Part shown: positions 15,407 to 24,384 of the stretch, piece after piece
Layout: each line of letters opens with the position of its first letter
Numbering within the stretch: position 1 is the first letter of the stretch
Notes under the pieces: generated by a model
Databases searched by the model: none
What the model saw: the letters and a program-made list of their open reading frames with translations, nothing else
Told to the model about the DNA's origin: nothing
Program-made: the position numbers and the translations under genes
NCBI RefSeq assembly: GCF_016704835.1
Contig: NZ_JADIZJ010000001.1
Location: forward strand, 496,001-560,000
Direction of reading: 5' to 3'
Source: Sphingopyxis sp.
GTDB lineage: Bacteria; Pseudomonadota; Alphaproteobacteria; Sphingomonadales; Sphingomonadaceae
DNA: 64,000 nucleotides

Positions 15407-16915
15407 ATGCCCGACAGCGCCCTTCCCTATGATGTCATCGTCGTCGGCGGCGGGGTCAACGGCGCCGGAGTCGCGCGCGACGCCGCGGGACGCGGGGCGC
15501 GAGTGCTGCTGCTCGAGGCGGGCGATCTGGCGCAGGGCACCTCGTCGGCATCGACCAAGCTGATCCATGGCGGGCTGCGTTATCTGGAGCATTATGAATT
15601 CGGCCTGGTGCGCGAGGCGCTGAAGGAACGCGAGACCCTGTGGGGCATCGCGCCGCACATCATCTGGCCGCTGCGCTTCGTGCTGCCGCACCGGCCGGGG
15701 CTCCGCCCGCGCTGGCTGCTGCGGCTCGGGTTGTTTCTCTATGACCATATCGGCGGGCGCAAAAAGCTGCCCGCAACGCTCTCGATCGACCTTCGCCGCC
15801 ACGTCGCGGGCGAGGTGTTGCAGCCGCAATATACGCATGGCTTTGAATATTCGGACGGCTGGGTCGATGACGCGCGGCTGGTAGTACTCAATGCGCGCGA
15901 CGCCGCCGAGCATGGCGCCAAGGTCCGCACCCGCACCCGCGCCGACATGCTGCGCTGCGAAGACGGGCTGTGGGTCGTCGAGGCGAGCTGCGACAACGGT
16001 CATAGCTATCGCTTCACCGGCCGCGCGATCGTCAATGCGGCCGGACCGGCAGTGCTCGACCTGCTCAAGCGCGCCGATGCCGAGCCCGATCATAAGATGC
16101 GGCTGGTGCGCGGGTCGCATATCGTGGTGCGGCGGTTGTTCCAGCACGACTATGCCTATTTCTTCCAGCTGCCCGACGGGCGGATATTCTTTGCGATCCC
16201 CTATGAGCGCGACTTCACGCTGATCGGTACGACCGACGTCGATCATGATGGCCCCGCCAGCGAAGCGCGGGCAAGCGCCGACGAAATCGCATATCTGTGC
16301 GAGGGCGCCAGCCTGTATTTCCGCGACGCCATCACCTCCGCCGACGTGATATGGACCTATTCGGGAGTGCGGCCGCTGATCGAGGATGGCTCAGGGCGTC
16401 CCGAGGCAGCGACGCGCGGCTATCGCATCGATCTCGACATGGCAGAGGGCGCTCCGCTGCTCACCATCTATGGCGGCAAGATCACCAGCTATCGCCATGT
16501 CGCCGAGGCAGCAGTCGACGCGCTGGTGGGCCATGTGCCAGCACTGTCGGGGAATCCCTGGACCGGCAAAACGGCGCTGCCGGGTGGCGATTTCCCGATC
16601 AGCGGCGCGGCGGCGCTCAAGGCCGAAATCAAGCTCGCCTATCCCTTCCTGGCCGCAGCAACGGTCGATCGCATCGTCAAGGCCTATGGCACCGACGCGC
16701 GGAGCTGGCTGGGCGATGCCGACGGCTGGGACGCGCTCGGCGGCGAGATTGCGAACGGACTGAGCGTGGCAGAGGCGGCGTGGCTGGTCGAGCAGGAATG
16801 GGCGCAGACGACCGACGACATATTGTGGCGGCGCAGCAAGCTGGGGCTGCATTTCAGCGCGGAGGATGTGGCGAAGCTTGCCGCGTGGCTCGGCCGCAGG
16901 AGCGAACGCCCTTAA
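15407..16915 (+). CDS. glpD: Aerobic glycerol-3-phosphate dehydrogenase
   Basis: GlpD is the membrane-associated flavoenzyme that oxidises glycerol 3-phosphate to dihydroxyacetone phosphate and passes electrons to quinone. The 502-residue protein begins with the FAD motif VVGGGVNGAGVARDAAGRGA, then GTSSASTKLIHGGLRYLEHYEF, the DAO-family signature, and later TDVDHDGP and YSGVRPL. I placed the start at the ATG at 15407, since the open frame upstream runs through the intergenic repeat. AAGGA lies about 15 bases upstream, a long spacing. It is the catabolic counterpart of gpsA. Its stop overlaps the convergent MOSC gene by 4 bp. Confidence 0.95.
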   Translation: MPDSALPYDVIVVGGGVNGAGVARDAAGRGARVLLLEAGDLAQGTSSASTKLIHGGLRYLEHYEFGLVREALKERETLWGIAPHIIWPLRFVLPHRPGLRPRWLLRLGLFLYDHIGGRKKLPATLSIDLRRHVAGEVLQPQYTHGFEYSDGWVDDARLVVLNARDAAEHGAKVRTRTRADMLRCEDGLWVVEASCDNGHSYRFTGRAIVNAAGPAVLDLLKRADAEPDHKMRLVRGSHIVVRRLFQHDYAYFFQLPDGRIFFAIPYERDFTLIGTTDVDHDGPASEARASADEIAYLCEGASLYFRDAITSADVIWTYSGVRPLIEDGSGRPEAATRGYRIDLDMAEGAPLLTIYGGKITSYRHVAEAAVDALVGHVPALSGNPWTGKTALPGGDFPISGAAALKAEIKLAYPFLAAATVDRIVKAYGTDARSWLGDADGWDALGGEIANGLSVAEAAWLVEQEWAQTTDDILWRRSKLGLHFSAEDVAKLAAWLGRRSERP

Positions 16916-17577
16916 AGGTCGGCGCCATATTGCTCCGCGAGCTTGGCGCGGCGGACTTTCCAGCTTTCGGCGAGCACCGGAATCTCGCGCAACGCGCGCA
17001 GGTCTGCGGGGCGATCCTTCGCTTCGCCGCCGATCAGCAGGCCGAACAGCGATGCCAGCGGCCAGTCGGGATAGGGGCGTTCCAACAGTTCGAGACTGTC
17101 GCCCGCGCGCACCTGCCCCGCCTCGATGACGCGGTAATACCAGCCGGTCCGCCGCGTCTTCACCACCGCGGCCATAACGCCCTTAGTGCCGAAACGATGG
17201 TCGAGTTTCCAGCAGGGCTGGCGCGCCTGGCTGACCTCGACGAGCGCGGTACCGAGGCGGAAGCGGTCGCCGAGGCAGACGTTGGTTTCGTCGAAGCCTG
17301 TGGTCGAGATATTCTCGCCGAACGCGCCTGGTGCATCCAGCAACGGCGCATTGCCCAGATGCTGACGCCACCACGCATAATGATCGGCAGGATAATGGTG
17401 GATCGCCTTGTCGACGCCGCCATGGACGGTGCGATCGGCCTGCTCGTCGCCGGCCAGCCCCGTCGTGCCGACCGCGACCGCATGCTCGACGGGAAGTTTG
17501 CCGATCGCGCTCGGTTCGCGCTCGCCTCGAAAGGGGCGCACCTCGCCCAAAAGGACCGCGAGAATCGGCGTTTGCAT
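16912..17577 (-). CDS. MOSC-domain protein, YiiM-like
   Basis: MOSC proteins bind molybdenum cofactor or sulfur through a conserved Cys; the YiiM group is linked to reduction of N-hydroxylated bases such as 6-hydroxylaminopurine. The 221-residue product has the strongly conserved GDEQADRTVHGGVDKAIHHY (about 41-60) and FGENISTTG, then a segment with the probable cofactor Cys (ARQPCWKL). I chose the ATG at 17577 (MQTPILAVLLGEVRPF); the open frame extends 37 codons upstream but those codons cross the divergent fdhD promoter region. It lies back to back with fdhD, 93 bp apart, and opposite mobA, consistent with a molybdenum-cofactor function. Confidence 0.85.
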   Translation of the reverse strand: MQTPILAVLLGEVRPFRGEREPSAIGKLPVEHAVAVGTTGLAGDEQADRTVHGGVDKAIHHYPADHYAWWRQHLGNAPLLDAPGAFGENISTTGFDETNVCLGDRFRLGTALVEVSQARQPCWKLDHRFGTKGVMAAVVKTRRTGWYYRVIEAGQVRAGDSLELLERPYPDWPLASLFGLLIGGEAKDRPADLRALREIPVLAESWKVRRAKLAEQYGADL

Positions 17578-17670
17578 GGGCGATTGATACGCTGCACGCC
17601 GGAAATCGCAATCGTCCCACGCCAGACAAGCTGGCTTGCCATTGGCGTCGCCGCGCGGGACAAGGCTGCG

Positions 17671-18480
17671 ATGAAACCCGAGCAGCAATCAATCAATCTC
17701 ACGGTGCAACGGCTCGGCCTCGCTGAACCCGGCGACGCGGCGCTGGTCCGCAGCCTTGCGGTGGAGGCGCCGGTGTCGATCGAGGTCGGCGGCATCGGCT
17801 ATGCGGTGATGATGGCGACCCCGGTCGATCTGGAGGATTATGGCCTGGGCTTCGCGCTGAGCGAAGGGCTGGTCGAAACGCCAGACCAGATCGAGCGCAT
17901 CGACATTCACCCGGTCGAGGGCGGCTGGGCGCTGCGCATCTGGGTACCGTCAGAACGCAAGGCGATCGCGCTCGAACGCGCGCGCCAGCGGGTGAGCGAG
18001 AGCAGCTGCGGGCTGTGCGGGATCGAGAATATCGAGCAGGTCCTGCGCCCGCTGCCGCCGCTGACCGCGCGCATCGCCACCGACCGCGACGCGATTGCTG
18101 CCGCGCTGGCGGCGCTGCGCGATCATCAGCCGCTGGGCCAAGCCACCGGCGCGGTGCATGCCGCTGCTTTTTGTGCGCCGACGGGCGAAATCCTGTGCGC
18201 GCGCGAAGATGTCGGGCGGCACAATGCGCTCGACAAGCTGATCGGAGCGCTGGCGCGCGCAGGGACCGACCCGGCTACCGGCTTTATCCTGCTGTCGGCG
18301 CGGTGCAGTTACGAACTGGTCGAAAAAACGGTGCGCGCGGGGTGTCCGATGCTGGTGACCATTTCGGCACCGACCAGCCTCGCCGCGGAGCGCGCGGTGC
18401 AGGCGGGGCTGACGCTGGTCGCATTGGCGCGCGCGGATTCGGCGCTGGTCATCAACGACGCGCGGGGGATGATCGCGTGA
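17671..18480 (+). CDS. fdhD: Formate dehydrogenase accessory sulfurtransferase FdhD
   Basis: FdhD takes sulfur from a cysteine desulfurase and delivers it to the bis-MGD cofactor, which formate dehydrogenases need for activity. The 269-residue frame carries the family motif SSCGLCGIE, with Cys113 and Cys116, and the later segments AREDVGRHNALDKLIG and SARCSYELVEKT. I placed the start at the ATG at 17671 (MKPEQQSINLTVQRLG), because the long upstream frame runs antisense to the MOSC gene. Its TGA overlaps the GTG start of mobA (GTGA). The client is probably the oxidoreductase at 19624-21903. Confidence 0.93.
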   Translation: MKPEQQSINLTVQRLGLAEPGDAALVRSLAVEAPVSIEVGGIGYAVMMATPVDLEDYGLGFALSEGLVETPDQIERIDIHPVEGGWALRIWVPSERKAIALERARQRVSESSCGLCGIENIEQVLRPLPPLTARIATDRDAIAAALAALRDHQPLGQATGAVHAAAFCAPTGEILCAREDVGRHNALDKLIGALARAGTDPATGFILLSARCSYELVEKTVRAGCPMLVTISAPTSLAAERAVQAGLTLVALARADSALVINDARGMIA

Positions 18481-18986
18481 AGACGCTGGGCGCGGTGCTG
18501 GCGGGCGGTCAGTCGCGTCGCTTTGGCTCCGACAAGGCGGTCGCGATGTTGGACGGGCAGACGCTGCTGGATCATGCGCTGGCGGCGCTACGCCCGCATT
18601 GCGACGCGGTCGTCGTTGTCGGCAGAGGGAAAATCGCCGACTGGCCGCGGGCGGACATGGGGCCGCTGGGCGGCATCGCCGCGGCGCTGATCCACGCAGT
18701 CGATCAGGGTTTTAATCAGGTGCTGACCGTTTCCGTTGATTGCGTGCGCCTGCCACCCGACGTGCGCGAACTGCTCGAACCGGCTCCGGCTTTCCTCGCC
18801 ACGCAGCCGGTGATCGGCCTTTGGCCCGTCTCGGCGCTCGACGACCTGAAGGCGGTGTTGACGGATGGCGACGATCTGGCCGTCCGCGCTTTTGCCCGCC
18901 GGATCGGAGCGCGCGCGGTGGCGAGCGATTTCGTGCCGCCGAACATCAACGGCATCGCAGACCTGCAGCAGCTGCGGAGTCTATGA
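18477..18986 (+). CDS. mobA: Molybdenum cofactor guanylyltransferase MobA
   Basis: MobA adds GMP to molybdopterin to make the MGD cofactor. The 169-residue product is on the short side for the family. The GTP-binding motif LAGGQSRRFGSDKAV is at about residues 6-20, followed by the MGPLGGIAAAL segment. The metal-binding region reads VSVDCVRLP where SCDTP or a similar sequence is more usual, and the Asp is kept. The start is a GTG that overlaps the fdhD stop by 4 bp, so the genes are co-translated. Its end overlaps the convergent DUF1345 gene by 6 bp. Confidence 0.9.
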   Translation: MKTLGAVLAGGQSRRFGSDKAVAMLDGQTLLDHALAALRPHCDAVVVVGRGKIADWPRADMGPLGGIAAALIHAVDQGFNQVLTVSVDCVRLPPDVRELLEPAPAFLATQPVIGLWPVSALDDLKAVLTDGDDLAVRAFARRIGARAVASDFVPPNINGIADLQQLRSL

Positions 18987-19631
18987 CCCGCCGATGGCGT
19001 TCACGGTGAACGCCAATATGCCCATGTTGAAGATGAACGCCGCCATGCAATGGCCGAGCACGACGCGGCGCATATGCGCGCCCGATATGGTGATGTCCGA
19101 CGTCTGGAAGGTCATCCCGAGCGTGAAAGCGAAATACAGGAAATCCCAATATCCGGGCTCTTTGATCCCCGGCACCTCAATACCACCCTGGTCGTGGCCC
19201 TCCATCTGCAGATAATAGAGATGCGCATAGTGGAGGGTGAATACCATGTTCGCGAACAGCCACGCCAGCGCCAGCGTCGCGATGATCAGAACAATCGCGC
19301 TGCGGTCGAGCGCGTCCGGACCGGCGATCAGCGTCCCCACCGCGAACAGGATCACCAGCGACAGCAGCACCGCAATCGCGAGCAGCCCGGCGCGGTTGGC
19401 GTCGTTGCTTTCGGCCGTGCGCCGCATCCGATCGGCGTCGGCACCGAGCAGGGGCGCGATGGCGCCCAGAAAGACAAGCGTGGCGATGTCGAAACCGATG
19501 AGCAGCGCGGTGCGCGGATCGCAACCGAGCACCGACGCGCCGCCGCCCGCGACGATTAGCGCGCCAGCAAAGAGCAGGAAGCGTGCCGGGGCGATGCGGT
19601 GACCGACGGCGATTTGCGTGCGCTTAGGCAA
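18981..19631 (-). CDS. DUF1345 family membrane protein
   Basis: The 216-residue protein has about five hydrophobic segments and the DUF1345 C-terminal pattern: YAHLYY, GYWDFLYFAFTLGMTFQTSD, then RRVVLGHCMAAFIFN. The function of DUF1345 is unknown; it is an inner-membrane protein. The ATG overlaps the last codons of the molybdopterin oxidoreductase gene upstream by 8 bp, so the two are probably translated together. Confidence 0.85.
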   Translation of the reverse strand: MPKRTQIAVGHRIAPARFLLFAGALIVAGGGASVLGCDPRTALLIGFDIATLVFLGAIAPLLGADADRMRRTAESNDANRAGLLAIAVLLSLVILFAVGTLIAGPDALDRSAIVLIIATLALAWLFANMVFTLHYAHLYYLQMEGHDQGGIEVPGIKEPGYWDFLYFAFTLGMTFQTSDITISGAHMRRVVLGHCMAAFIFNMGILAFTVNAIGGS

Positions 19632-21903
19632 CGGCGCCGACCGCCACGACGCGGACCGGGATCGCCTTCGCCGCCGGACAGCCGCTGGTCTTGTCGTAAA
19701 AAGCGAGCGGCAGCAGCGGGTTGAGCTCGGGATAATAGCCCGCGACCGACCCGCGTGACATCGGATAGTCGATGATCGTCAGCCCTTCGACGCGGCGGAC
19801 GATGCCATCGTCGGTGATGGTTTCGAGCGCGACTTTCGCCCCTGCTGCCAGCTGGCGGTCGGCGATGTCGTCGGCGTTCATGAACAGCACCATCCGATCA
19901 TTGTACACGCCGCGATAGCGGTCGTTGTAGCTGTAGATCGTCGTGTTGAACTGGTCGTGCGAGCGCACGGTGGCGAGCCGCAGCATGGTCGGGTCGGCGA
20001 CCGGCGCGTTGACCGCGAGCCCTGGCAGGATCAGGAAATTCGCTTTGCCGTTCGAGGTCGCCCACGCGCGGCGGCGCGGCGGGATGTCGAGGTGGAAGCC
20101 GGTTGGCGCCTTGATCCGCTCGGAGAAGTCTTCGTAGATCGCGGGATAGACTGCAGCGATCTTGTCGCGGATCAGGCTGTAATCGTCGATATAGCCGGCC
20201 CAATCGACCTTGCTGTTAGGCAGCGTCGCCACCGCCATGCGGCAGACGATTTCGGTCTCGGTCAGCAGATGGGGGCTTGCGGGTTCGAGCACGCCGCGCG
20301 AGGCGGTCACGTTCGACATCGAATCCTCGATCGTGACGAACTGTTCGCCCGCCGCGGTTTCGATCCGTTCCGAGCGAGCGACGACGGGCAGGATCAACGC
20401 GTCCTTGCCATGGACCAGATGCCCGCGATTGAGTTTTGTCGCGATCCCGACGGTCAGGTCAAGCTGACGCATCGCGTCATAGGCTCGGTCGGTATCGGGC
20501 ACCGCGCGCACAAAATTGCCGCCAAGGCCGATGAAAACCTTGGCGGTGCCGTTCAGCATCGCCTCGACCGATTCGACAGTGTGATGCCCGTTTTCGCGCG
20601 GCGGCTCGAACCCGAGCACCTCGCGCACCTTGTCCAGATAAGCCTGGCTCGGTTTCTCATCGATCCCGACGGTGCGGTCGCCCTGGACGTTTGAATGGCC
20701 CCGGATCGGCGAGATGCCGGCCCCAGGCTTGCCAAAATTGCCCCTGAGCAGCAACAGATTGGCGATCTGCTGGACCAGCTGCGAGCCCTGCTGGTGCTGG
20801 GTTACTCCCATACCGTAGCAGATGATCGTCGCTCGCGAGCGGATATAAATGTCGGCGCAACGGCGGATCTGCGCCTCGTCGAGCCCCGATGCTTCGACGA
20901 TCGCGGGCCACTCCTGCCCTGCGATGTCGGCCTTGAGTGCAGCAAAACCATCGGTGTGCTCGGCAATGAAGTCATGGTCGAAAACCGCCTCGCCCGCGGC
21001 GTCGCGCTCGAACATGACCTTCATCATGCCCTTGATCAGCGCCAAGTCGCCGCCGATCCGGATATGGACAAACTCGCTGGTGACCTCGGTCGATGCGAAG
21101 GTCGCCATCTGAACGATGTCCTGCGGCTCGGTGAAGCGGACGAGCGCGCGTTCGGGCATCGGGTTGACCGCGACGATCGGGACGCCGCGCTTTCGCGCCT
21201 CGACCAGCGGGGTCATCATCCGCGGCGCGTTGGTTCCCGCATTGTGACCCATCAGGAAAATTGCCTCGGCATGTTCGAAATCGTCGAGGATCACCGTGCC
21301 CTTGCCGATCCCGATCGACGGCGGCAGCCCGCGGCTTGTCGGCTCGTGGCACATGTTCGAACAGTCGGGGAAATTATTGGTGCCAAACTCGCGCACGAAG
21401 ATCGAGTAGAGGAACGCCGTCTCGTTAGCTGTGCGACCCGAGGTGTAGAATTCGGCCTGGTGCGGGCTGTCGAGCGCGCGCAGATGCCGACCGATCAGCG
21501 CGAAGGCATCGTCCCAGCTGACGGGTACATAATAGTCGGTCGCGGGGTCATAGCGCATCGGCTCGGTCAGCCGACCCTGCATCTCGAGCCAATAATCCGA
21601 CTGCTCCATCAGCGCCGACACGCTGTGCGCCGCGAAAAATTCGCGCGTGACGCGGAACTTTGTCGCCTCGTGCGCGAGCGCCTTGGCACCGTTTTCGCAG
21701 AACTCGAGCTTCTTGGTGCAAGTCGCGTCTGGAAAGGCGCAGCTCGGACATTTGAACCCGCCCGGCTGGTTCATCGCCAGCAGCGCGCGCGATCCCTTGC
21801 CGACAACGCTTTGTTCGAGCAGCACCTTGGCGGTTGCCGCGGCAGCGCCCCAACCACCCGCGGCGCTGGTATAAGTTCGATAGCGGGGTCTCTGGTCGGG
21901 CAT
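19624..21903 (-). CDS. FdhA/YdeP-type molybdopterin oxidoreductase alpha subunit
   Basis: The 759-residue protein is a bis-MGD oxidoreductase of the formate-dehydrogenase-like group typified by E. coli YdeP. The N-terminus has the family cysteine region GFKCPSCAFPDATC (about 48-61). Further marks are YTSGRTANETAFLYSIFVREF, SNMCHEPTSRGL, MGHNAGTNAPRMM, GMGVTQHQQGSQ and LLRGNFGKPGAGISPIRGHS. No twin-arginine signal is visible, so it should be cytoplasmic. Its true substrate is not established; YdeP has been tied to acid resistance. fdhD and mobA on the opposite strand would supply cofactor maturation. No beta or gamma subunit is nearby. Confidence 0.9.
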   Translation of the reverse strand: MPDQRPRYRTYTSAAGGWGAAAATAKVLLEQSVVGKGSRALLAMNQPGGFKCPSCAFPDATCTKKLEFCENGAKALAHEATKFRVTREFFAAHSVSALMEQSDYWLEMQGRLTEPMRYDPATDYYVPVSWDDAFALIGRHLRALDSPHQAEFYTSGRTANETAFLYSIFVREFGTNNFPDCSNMCHEPTSRGLPPSIGIGKGTVILDDFEHAEAIFLMGHNAGTNAPRMMTPLVEARKRGVPIVAVNPMPERALVRFTEPQDIVQMATFASTEVTSEFVHIRIGGDLALIKGMMKVMFERDAAGEAVFDHDFIAEHTDGFAALKADIAGQEWPAIVEASGLDEAQIRRCADIYIRSRATIICYGMGVTQHQQGSQLVQQIANLLLLRGNFGKPGAGISPIRGHSNVQGDRTVGIDEKPSQAYLDKVREVLGFEPPRENGHHTVESVEAMLNGTAKVFIGLGGNFVRAVPDTDRAYDAMRQLDLTVGIATKLNRGHLVHGKDALILPVVARSERIETAAGEQFVTIEDSMSNVTASRGVLEPASPHLLTETEIVCRMAVATLPNSKVDWAGYIDDYSLIRDKIAAVYPAIYEDFSERIKAPTGFHLDIPPRRRAWATSNGKANFLILPGLAVNAPVADPTMLRLATVRSHDQFNTTIYSYNDRYRGVYNDRMVLFMNADDIADRQLAAGAKVALETITDDGIVRRVEGLTIIDYPMSRGSVAGYYPELNPLLPLAFYDKTSGCPAAKAIPVRVVAVGAVA

Positions 21904-21923
21904 GGCGACAGGATTAGACCATA

Positions 21924-22222
21924 TCAGCGCGATTTTCTATCGTCGGCGAATAATTGCGTGAAACGGGCGCCGCGCCTGTGCGGTCCAACACCGCTGGTCA
22001 GGCCGATGCCGGCGGCGGCGCACAACCGCCGCGAAGTATCGAGACCAAGCCCACTGCCTTCGCTCGTTTCGCCTTTGATGAAGGGCCGAATATATCGGTT
22101 GTCGTCACAAGGCCGGGTCCGTCATCGCAGATCGTCAGGCAGCCACACCGAAACTCGATACTCAGATTGGCAGCGGCGGCGTGCTGGAACGCGCCGCCGA
22201 CCAGATTGTTCGCGGCGATCAG
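21924..22222 (-). pseudogene. C-terminal fragment of a sensor histidine kinase
   Basis: On the minus strand, one frame reads LIAANNLVGGAFQHA (N-box) and LTICDDGPGL (G1 box). The next frame, from about 22075, reads SEGSGLGLDTSRRLCAAAG (G2 box) and continues to a TGA at 21924-21926. Together they give the ATPase domain of a histidine kinase, broken by one frameshift. The dimerisation/His and sensor regions are missing: the upstream limit at about 22222 abuts a fragment of a different gene on the opposite strand. Confidence 0.7.
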
Positions 22223-22691
22223 CGAGCCCGGCGTATCGCGGCTGATCATTGACGTGCGCGGCAACACCGGCGGCCAGAGCGACGCGGGTGCGCGTATCAT
22301 CCAATCCGTCCAGAACCCTCCCGCCGCACAGGTGTCGCGGGCGCGCGAGCGGCTGCACGACGAGAATAATGGCCTGCTCGATTATCGCGGCGCCGCTGGG
22401 TCGATGCGCGAACTTGTCGTCGATGACAAACTGATCCAGCCCGCGCCCGCCGACACGCGATTCAAAGGCCGCGTTGCCGTGCTCATCGACGAGCTGACCT
22501 ATTCGGCCGGCATTTTGTTCGCCACGACGATGCAGGATCACAAACTCGCCACCGTGGTCGGGCGACCGACCGGTGGCTTTGCCAACCAGACTGATAACAT
22601 GATGCCAACCCGGCTTCCCGCGACGGGCTTTACCGCCTTCATCGCCCAGCCCGGCTGGATCGAACGTCAGTTAGACGCGCCCGCGAGCTGA
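22221..22691 (+). pseudogene. C-terminal fragment of an S41-type peptidase
   Basis: The frame ending at 22691 reads VSRLIIDVRGNTGGQSDAGA, then FKGRVAVLIDELTYSAGILFAT and VGRPTGGFANQTDNMMPTRL. These are hallmarks of S41 (tail-specific, C-terminal-processing) peptidases: the DxRGNxGG motif and the SAG-type nucleophile region, here YSAG. The N-terminal part of the peptidase is absent. Upstream of about 22221 the same open frame is antisense to the histidine-kinase fragment and has no homology of its own. Confidence 0.7.
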
Positions 22692-22757
22692 GCGGCGCAA
22701 CATTGGGGGGCAGTGGCGCGTTAGGCACTCATCCACGCGCAAAATAAGGAGCACCCG

Positions 22758-23222
22758 ATGAGCGACGACATCAAAGAACAGTTTTGGAAAGCCTTGGCCG
22801 ACAGCCCCTATGTGATGATCGGCGCGACTGGCGAGCGCGAGCATCATATTCCGATGAACGCCCAGCTCGACAAGGACGCCAACAGCGCCTTTTGGTTCTT
22901 TACCTCGACCGACAACCGCTTATCGGGCGGGGGTCCCGCGATGGCGCAATTTGCGTCGAAGGGTCATGAGCTGTTCGCCTGTATTTCGGGAACGTTGGTC
23001 CATGAAAGCGACCGCGCGGTGCTCGACAAGCTGTGGAGCAATGGTGTCGCGGCCTGGTACGAAGGTGGCAAAGACGATCCCAAGCTGGTCCTGCTGCGTT
23101 TCGAACTCGCCGACGCCGAAATCTGGACCGCCGATCCGGGGATCAAGGGCATTTTCAAGCTGATGACTGGCATGACGATGAAGGAAGGCGAACTTGGTCA
23201 GCATGCCGAGGTAGCGCTGTAA
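22758..23222 (+). CDS. Pyridoxamine-5'-phosphate-oxidase-fold general stress protein
   Basis: The 154-residue protein belongs to the general stress protein 26-like group of flavin-binding split-barrel proteins. Typical segments are FWKALADSPYVMIGA, SAFWFFTSTDNRL, GTLVHESDRAVLDKLWSNG, AAWYEGGKDDPKLVLLRF and AEIW near the C-terminus. A strong ribosome-binding site (AAGGAG) precedes the ATG. The group binds FMN or FAD; the physiological substrate is not known. It follows the two gene fragments and is probably transcribed alone. Confidence 0.88.
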   Translation: MSDDIKEQFWKALADSPYVMIGATGEREHHIPMNAQLDKDANSAFWFFTSTDNRLSGGGPAMAQFASKGHELFACISGTLVHESDRAVLDKLWSNGVAAWYEGGKDDPKLVLLRFELADAEIWTADPGIKGIFKLMTGMTMKEGELGQHAEVAL

Positions 23223-23228
23223 TTTCAA

Positions 23229-23366
23229 ATCCTCCCTCCGGCGTAGCCAGGGGGAGGTGGCAGCGCGAAGCGCTCACGGAGGGGCTTTGACGTAGCCGTC
23301 GTGGCCCCTCGACCACCGCCTGCGGCGGCGGTGTCGTTCCCCATCGCTGCGCGACGGGGAGGAACT
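23229..23366. repeat. CTCCCCCT/AGGGGGAG-type intergenic repeat block
   Basis: The 145-bp space between two convergent genes carries several short hairpins: CTCCCTCCGGCGTAGCCAGG/GGGGGAGG, AGCGCGAAGCGCT, CCGCCTGCGGCGG and CGCTGCGCGACGGGGAGG. Similar words recur at 55665-55835. These blocks look like dispersed intergenic elements, not genes. Confidence 0.6.
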
Positions 23367-23368
23367 TG

Positions 23369-24360
23369 TCAACCGACTGGCGGACCGATCCGCCCCTCGC
23401 GAAACTCGAAGCCACCCTCGCGGTCGCGCCCCAGCAGCGCCGGACCGTCGAGATCTACCCAGCGCGCGCGCTGCGCCAGCACGAACGCGGGTGCGATCGC
23501 CAGGCTCGTCGACAGCATGCAGCCGACCATGATCGACAGGCCCGTCGCGTCGGCGGCGTCGGCGATCCGCAGTGCCTCGGTCAGCCCGCCCGCCTTGTCG
23601 AGCTTGATGTTCACCCCATCGTAGAACGCCCCGATCCGCGCGACATCGGCCGCGGTCTGACAGCTTTCATCGGCAACAAAGGGAATCGGCGCATAGATGG
23701 GGTCGAGCAGCGCGTCGGCGCCGACCCCGACCGGCTGCTCGATCATCTCAACGCCGAAATCGGCAAGAGCCTCGGCCTCCGCCAATATGTCGAGCTGCCC
23801 CCACATTTCATTGGCGTCGACGATCAGCCGCGCCTCGGGCGCCCCTTGCGCACCGCCGCCACCCGCAGCCGATCATTCTCTCCGGTCAGCTTGATCTTGA
23901 GCAGGCGAAAACCATCGGCTTCGGCGGTCGCGGCCTGTTCGGCCATTGCCCCCGGCGATCCGAACGAGATGGTGAAGGCGGTAACCCGCGCGGTCGGCGC
24001 GCCGTCGCAGCCGGTCACTTGCCAGAGCCGCAGCCCGCGCTGTTTCGCTTCCAGATCCCACAGCGCGCAGTCGAGCGCGTTGCGCGCGGCGCCGGGCGCC
24101 AGCAATTCCTGCACCGCGGCCCGCGCCTCGACCGCACCCATGTCGCCGATATGGGGGGCGGTGCGCAGAATCGCATCGCGGCACCCCGCGGCATCCTCGC
24201 CCAGATAATAGACTGGGGTTCCTTCGCCACGCCCGATCGCGCCCGCACCCTCGACCTCGGCGATGACGACATCGACAAAGGTCTTGGCGCCGCGCGCGCT
24301 CACGAATGATCCCGCGACCGCCCAACGCTCGACGCGTGCGCTTTTCAGTTGGATAGCCAT
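23369..24360 (-). pseudogene. Dipeptide epimerase (enolase superfamily), frameshifted
   Basis: Two adjoining minus-strand frames make one L-Ala-D/L-Glu epimerase-like protein. The first (24360 to about 23843) starts MAIQLKSARVERWAVAG and carries the catalytic KIKL lysines (Lys155, Lys157). The second (about 23843 to 23369) carries LIVDANEMW, IEQPVG, ADESCQ and VNIKLDKAGGL, the remaining metal and catalytic residues. The break lies at a run of four C (plus strand) at 23842-23845; one extra base there restores a continuous frame of about 330 codons. All known active-site residues are kept, so the break is recent or a sequencing error. Confidence 0.8.
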
Positions 24361-24384
24361 GCGGGAAGGCTAGGGTAGATCGCG

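Noticed and set aside
21954..22220. The N-terminal 90 codons of the plus-strand frame 21954-22691 as part of a real protein
   Set aside because: These codons are antisense to histidine-kinase homology and lack any signal or family pattern.
23836..23850. Programmed ribosomal frameshift in the dipeptide epimerase
   Set aside because: There is no slippery heptamer, downstream pseudoknot or family precedent, and the run of four bases is a common error site.
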